Assembly: GCA_030592165.1 (NCBI GenBank)
Contig: JAUVKC010000043.1
Location: 1 to 8,257, forward strand
Direction: 5' to 3'
DNA: 8,257 bases
DNA from: Candidatus Buchananbacteria bacterium
Lineage (GTDB): Bacteria > Patescibacteriota > Patescibacteriia > CAIXNZ01
Position 1 is the first letter of the stretch. Each line of letters begins with the position of its first letter. The notes under the pieces are model-generated. The model was given only the letters and a program-made list of their open reading frames with translations. It was not told the DNA's origin and ran no database searches. Below are positions 5,861 to 8,257 of the stretch, in pieces. The position numbers were made by a program, and so were the translations under genes.

Positions 5861-6181
5861 CTAACTCCATTTCCTTTTTTTATTAATTTCTTCCTTAAAT
5901 CTGAAAGAATCTTCAATATCAACATTACATCTGTTTGCAATAGAACATAAAAATATAAAAACATCAGTAATTTCATCACCTATCTCACCAAGTTTAGAAT
6001 TAGAATCAATTTTCAATTTATCATGTGACTTTCTTATAGATTTAAATAGTTCTCCGACCTCCTCTCCAAGCATTAAGCATTTATGAATCACATCCTCTTC
6101 TGTAAACCCCCTTTCTATTTCTAATTCTTTCACATAATTCTGAAAATCTTTTAAGGTGGGGTCATTTTTTAATTCTGGCAT
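5861..6181 (-). CDS. MazG-like nucleotide pyrophosphohydrolase
   Basis: A 106-residue all-helical protein of the MazG / dUTPase-2 superfamily. The metal-binding signature is present: EEVGE (40-44, EExxE) in one helix and E70-x-x-D73 (DEITDVFIFL) in the next, with the usual NKKRKW at the C-terminus (100-105). By family knowledge such proteins cleave nucleoside triphosphates, or related nucleotides, to the monophosphate and pyrophosphate with Mg2+, as housekeeping of the nucleotide pool; the substrate cannot be read from sequence. Its length fits the single-domain type, half of the two-domain E. coli MazG. It starts with ATG at 6181 but has no Shine-Dalgarno, and I see no convincing promoter in the 55 bases between it and the upstream terminator. 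It lies between terminators of the radical SAM gene and its own. Confidence 0.87.
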   Translation of the reverse strand: MPELKNDPTLKDFQNYVKELEIERGFTEEDVIHKCLMLGEEVGELFKSIRKSHDKLKIDSNSKLGEIGDEITDVFIFLCSIANRCNVDIEDSFRFKEEINKKRKWS

Positions 6182-6236
6182 AATATTTAATTACTTATTA
6201 ATATTTTAAAATTATCTCCAAAGTATTAAGTATTTT

Positions 6237-6263
6237 AAAAGAGGTGTTCTAAAACACCTCTTT
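6237..6263 (-). terminator. Rho-independent terminator of the radical SAM gene
   Basis: AAAGAGGTGTT (6238-6248) pairs perfectly with AACACCTCTTT (6253-6263) around a four-base loop. On the minus strand the stem ends in TTT plus one more T (6237), a short U tract. Its sequence is unrelated to the four-member hairpin family elsewhere in the window. Confidence 0.8.
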
Positions 6264-6284
6264 ATAATAACATATAAAAAATAT

Positions 6285-7199
6285 TTAAGCGACGAGGATA
6301 CTTTTGCCTAAATATTTTTTAAAATGATTTTCCTTAAATGGGTTCCTTGCCCAAATATTACTAATACTTTCATCAATAAGATTTCCTAAAAGTAAAACTT
6401 TATCTTCTTTATCGTATACAGGCCACGCATACGTATCACCATCTGGAAAGACTAGCAAAGAATAACCCTCAACGTCCTTATTCCAGGTTGTAAGGGTAAT
6501 TTTTACATTCCAACCAAATCTTTTTTTTAATTCTTTAACTTCGGAGAAAAGAATACGTGCATCCTCAGTAGTAATAAACTCACTTTCAGGTAAATCGAGA
6601 GCATTACCTTTCGGTACAGGCAATATCAATTTTATTTTTTTTGCTCCTACAACGTCAGCGATTTGACACACATAAGGTACTGCAGTAACAGTACTCCCCA
6701 AAACGACACAAGACAATGAAAGAGAAATTTCTTTATTCTTAAAAGCAAAAATACCTTTCATTATTTTGTCATAATCACCTCGAATTTCTGAAGTGATACT
6801 TCTGGGATCATCAATGCCAACATTCACAAAACTAATTTTCTTTTTTAATTCATTCAAAATAGTTTCATTAAGAAGAACTCCGTTTGTAGGTAGTCCAACA
6901 ATAAATCCAGGCGAAAAAAGATTTAATATCTCCACAAAATCACTACGTAACAAGGGCTCACCACCTGACAAGTATACCCTTGGAACACCTCTCAAATTAT
7001 TCCTCATTTTTTCCATATCTCTCAATGTTGGGTCCTTCATTTTTTTAGTTTCACTACAGAAAATACAAGAAAAATCACAACGCCTTGTAATTTGCAAAAT
7101 TACTGACAAAGGCAAATCATTGATTATATTTCCATTAATATCATCTTCAAACCTACATGAATCATCATTAAACCTAATACCACTCGGCTGTTTCCTCAT
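6285..7199 (-). CDS. Radical SAM protein with a cysteine-free SPASM-like C-terminal region
   Basis: A 304-residue radical SAM enzyme. The cluster motif C41-x3-C45-x2-C48 (RRCDFSCIFCSE) would hold the [4Fe-4S] centre that cleaves S-adenosylmethionine, and YLSGGEPLL (76-84) is the SAM-binding GGEP element. LPTNGVLL (103-110) and VNVGIDDP (125-132) fit later barrel strands. The C-terminal part has the layout of a SPASM/twitch domain, VFPDGDTYAWP (250-260) then LLLGNLIDESISNIW (269-283), but the cysteines usually binding auxiliary clusters are missing: AWP stands where a cysteine is expected. The product is unknown; relatives of this general type modify peptides, cofactors or heme. No obvious precursor peptide or partner enzyme lies beside it. 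Its ATG at 7199 follows AAGGAGAT, and it has its own extended -10 promoter and terminator. Confidence 0.85.
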   Translation of the reverse strand: MRKQPSGIRFNDDSCRFEDDINGNIINDLPLSVILQITRRCDFSCIFCSETKKMKDPTLRDMEKMRNNLRGVPRVYLSGGEPLLRSDFVEILNLFSPGFIVGLPTNGVLLNETILNELKKKISFVNVGIDDPRSITSEIRGDYDKIMKGIFAFKNKEISLSLSCVVLGSTVTAVPYVCQIADVVGAKKIKLILPVPKGNALDLPESEFITTEDARILFSEVKELKKRFGWNVKITLTTWNKDVEGYSLLVFPDGDTYAWPVYDKEDKVLLLGNLIDESISNIWARNPFKENHFKKYLGKSILVA

Positions 7200-7241
7200 T
7201 TTCTCATCTCCTTTTTGTATTATATTTTTAAAGAATATATT

Positions 7242-7270
7242 AATTTATCATAAATAAACTTTTTTGTCAA
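7242..7270 (-). promoter_or_regulatory. Sigma-70 promoter of the radical SAM gene
   Basis: On the minus strand TTGACA (7265-7270), a 17-base spacer ending in TGA, and TAAATT (7242-7247) give a consensus -35 plus an extended -10. The -35 box begins immediately after the T tract of the preceding terminator (7272-7296), so terminator and promoter are packed back to back. Confidence 0.75.
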
Positions 7271-7271
7271 T

Positions 7272-7296
7272 AAAAAACCGCACTATAATAGTGCGG
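7272..7296 (-). terminator. Rho-independent terminator of the small Cys/His protein gene (hairpin family copy 3)
   Basis: CCGCACTAT (7278-7286) pairs with ATAGTGCGG (7288-7296), followed on the minus strand by six T residues (7272-7277). It starts only four bases past the stop codon of the gene ending at 7300. The core is identical to that at 4490-4512. Confidence 0.92.
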
Positions 7297-7299
7297 AGT

Positions 7300-7605
7300 T
7301 TAATTTTTAGAACAATCAAGTGACAAAGATTCCTTTACTGCTGGTCTTTGAGAAATTGGAGAAATCGCAATTGATAACTGCATTTTTCCCCAGTCAGTAA
7401 AAAAATTAACTTTAATGCCAAAATCAGTATCTGCTATGAGCTTAACTGTACCAACTCGATGGCTATGACCACAACTTTTTTTTGTGCCAAAAAAAACTTT
7501 TTTAACTCCATCAGTTGATCTGATCCGCTCAATATATTTCCTATCTTTGTTACTTAACGAAGTATGTTTACCATTACTTCTACCTTTATTATTCTTTTTA
7601 GGCAT
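7300..7605 (-). CDS. Small basic protein with a Cys/His cluster, possibly DUF2103-like
   Basis: A 101-residue protein. The N-terminal 25 residues are strongly basic and polar (PKKNNKGRSNGKH) and probably disordered. A compact domain follows at about residues 26-82: a helix (KYIERIRSTDGV), a strand KKVFFGT, a CGHSH cluster (45-49), then strands VGTVKLIADTDFGIKVNFF and GKMQLSIAIS. C45, H47 and H49 could bind a metal. The size and strand pattern remind me of the DUF2103 predicted metal-binding family, but that is tentative and the function is unknown. The start ATG at 7605 is fixed by AAAGGAGG (AGGAGG at 7611-7616). Promoter and terminator flank it closely, so it is transcribed alone. Confidence 0.78.
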   Translation of the reverse strand: MPKKNNKGRSNGKHTSLSNKDRKYIERIRSTDGVKKVFFGTKKSCGHSHRVGTVKLIADTDFGIKVNFFTDWGKMQLSIAISPISQRPAVKESLSLDCSKN

Positions 7606-7632
7606 ATTAACCTCCTTTCAAGTTAATAATTT

Positions 7633-7661
7633 AGATTATCAAAATTTTACTTATTTGTCAA
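7633..7661 (-). promoter_or_regulatory. Sigma-70 promoter of the small Cys/His protein gene
   Basis: On the minus strand TTGACA (7656-7661), a 17-base spacer and TAATCT (7633-7638). Transcription would start near 7626, about 20 bases before the start codon, with the AGGAGG site inside that leader. Confidence 0.7.
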
Positions 7662-7693
7662 TCCCTTTAAACAAAGGTGTTTTTAAGGTTTTA

Positions 7694-7725
7694 CTAATAG
7701 AACGGACAAAAACTAATTCTATTAG
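7694..7725. repeat. Perfect 9-bp inverted repeat with 14-base spacer
   Basis: CTAATAGAA (7694-7702) and TTCTATTAG (7717-7725) are exact reverse complements. The repeat lies between the FtsX terminator and the promoter of the small Cys/His gene. It has no adjoining T run on the minus strand, so it does not look like a normal terminator. A binding site for a dimeric regulator or a worn terminator are both possible. Confidence 0.45.
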
Positions 7726-7733
7726 AAGGTAAT

Positions 7734-7757
7734 AAAAAAACGCACCATAATAGTACG
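7734..7757 (-). terminator. Rho-independent terminator of ftsX (hairpin family copy 4, strand-specific)
   Basis: On the minus strand CGTACTA pairs with TGGTGCG around TTA with two G-U pairs, followed by seven T residues (7734-7740). In plus-strand RNA the same positions would be C-A mismatches, so the hairpin should form properly only in the ftsX transcript. The sequence is a diverged member of the family seen at 4490, 5818 and 7278. Confidence 0.8.
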
Positions 7758-7774
7758 GATTTTTTAATTTTAAT

Positions 7775-8257
7775 TTAGACGTTCAAATATTTATTAACTG
7801 CCCAAAAACTACTAAGTAAATTTATTAAAATCGCCCCTATAAATTCAAGTCCAAATATTAATAAAAAGTTATGGTTAAAATAAGTAATTAAATTAAAATC
7901 ATTTTCCAAAATAAGACTAATATAGGGCTGAATCAAACCAAGCAAAGGATAGATCAAAACTATAGTAGCAATAACTGATAATAAGGCAAACAAGATTCCC
8001 TGAATTAAAAACGGTGCTCTGACAAACCAATTAGTTGCCCCAACAAGTTTCATTGCCATAATTTCTTCACGATGAGTATAAATTGCCATCTTGATAGCAT
8101 TAGAAACAATCAAAAGTGAAATTAAAGTAAAAACCAAAGCCACCACAATAACACCGACATTGACCTTAGTTGTAATATTAGTAATTCTGGCAATTACCAA
8201 CCGATGATCATCAAAATCCTTACTTTCAATCAAATTATCATATTGAGGATCTTCAAG
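7775..8257 (-). CDS. ftsX: Cell division protein FtsX, C-terminal part (cut by window edge)
   Basis: The frame is open to the right edge, so only the last 160 residues are present. The segment begins in the extracytoplasmic region (YDNLIESKDFDDHR), then shows three membrane helices of the FtsX/MacB permease fold. Between the first two lies the diagnostic cytoplasmic stretch IYTHREEIMAMKLVGATNWFVRAPF. FtsX forms an ABC-type complex with the ATPase FtsE at the division septum and transmits its activity to cell-wall hydrolases outside the membrane. ftsE usually lies directly upstream, which would be beyond the window. The gene ends with TAA at 7775 and is followed closely by its terminator. The missing N-terminus prevents any statement about its start. 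Confidence 0.93.
   Translation of the reverse strand, partial: LEDPQYDNLIESKDFDDHRLVIARITNITTKVNVGVIVVALVFTLISLLIVSNAIKMAIYTHREEIMAMKLVGATNWFVRAPFLIQGILFALLSVIATIVLIYPLLGLIQPYISLILENDFNLITYFNHNFLLIFGLEFIGAILINLLSSFWAVNKYLNV

Noticed and set aside
7197..7210. Three-codon frame (ATG AGA AAA TGA) overlapping the radical SAM start
   Set aside because: Arises from the AAGGAGATGAGAAAATGA composition of the ribosome-binding region; the AGGAG-to-ATG distance is normal and coupling is not needed.
6793..7257. Plus-strand open frame of 154 codons
   Set aside because: It is antisense to the radical SAM gene, whose motifs are clear; low-complexity AT-rich DNA leaves such frames open by chance.
5861..7605. 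MazG-like, radical SAM and Cys/His genes as one operon or a peptide-modification cluster
   Set aside because: Each is separated by a terminator, two of the three have clear own promoters, and no candidate precursor peptide or transporter is present.
7484..7732. Plus-strand open frame of 82 codons
   Set aside because: Antisense to the small Cys/His gene, its promoter and the inverted repeat; no ribosome-binding site was seen.
4484..7757. The repeated CACTATAATAGTG hairpins as a CRISPR array or transposon ends
   Set aside because: Copies are hundreds to over a thousand bases apart, each sits just past a stop codon with a T run, and there are no regular spacers, transposase or target duplications.

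Overview
The window is AT-rich bacterial DNA using the standard genetic code. Genes are small and mostly transcribed singly, each with its own promoter and its own rho-independent terminator. Promoters follow a clear sigma-70 pattern (TTGACT or TTGACA, 16-17 bases, TAnnnT), and several genes have strong AGGAGG ribosome-binding sites. The tRNA carries an encoded CCA end. The AT bias, the sparse gene set (FtsX, a lone ArgD-like aminotransferase, a Kef-type antiporter, several unrecognised small proteins) and the tRNA-associated GC-rich hairpin remind me of Patescibacteria (CPR). That placement is an inference: no rRNA or other taxonomic marker is present.

Layout: almost everything is on the minus strand. 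At 1-1119 lies the N-terminal 373 residues of a type IIG-like restriction-modification protein, cut by the window edge just at the start of its methyltransferase domain. Next come a tRNA-Gln(UUG) gene (1236-1310) with a structured leader and a promoter, and a small four-helix membrane protein (1546-1986). The only plus-strand gene (2066-3166) encodes an unrecognised protein with an internal duplication and a C-terminal zinc-ribbon-like cysteine cluster. It converges on a Kef-type cation/proton antiporter (3245-4432). Further along are an ArgD-type class III aminotransferase (4521-5735), a MazG-like nucleotide pyrophosphohydrolase (5861-6181), a radical SAM protein with a SPASM-like tail lacking cysteines (6285-7199), a small basic protein with a Cys/His cluster (7300-7605), and the C-terminal 160 residues of FtsX (7775-8257), cut by the right edge.

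No operon or dedicated multi-gene system is evident: hairpin terminators separate nearly all neighbours. The most unusual points are a repeated terminator hairpin family (four copies with a CACTATAATAGTG-like core), a partial copy of the tRNA-Gln 5' end joined to a GC-rich hairpin in the tRNA leader, the duplicated zinc-ribbon protein, and the radical SAM enzyme with a degenerate auxiliary-cluster domain. No stretch longer than 300 bases lacks a gene. The longest gene-free run is 1311-1545, which holds the tRNA promoter, the leader hairpins and the terminator of the membrane protein gene.
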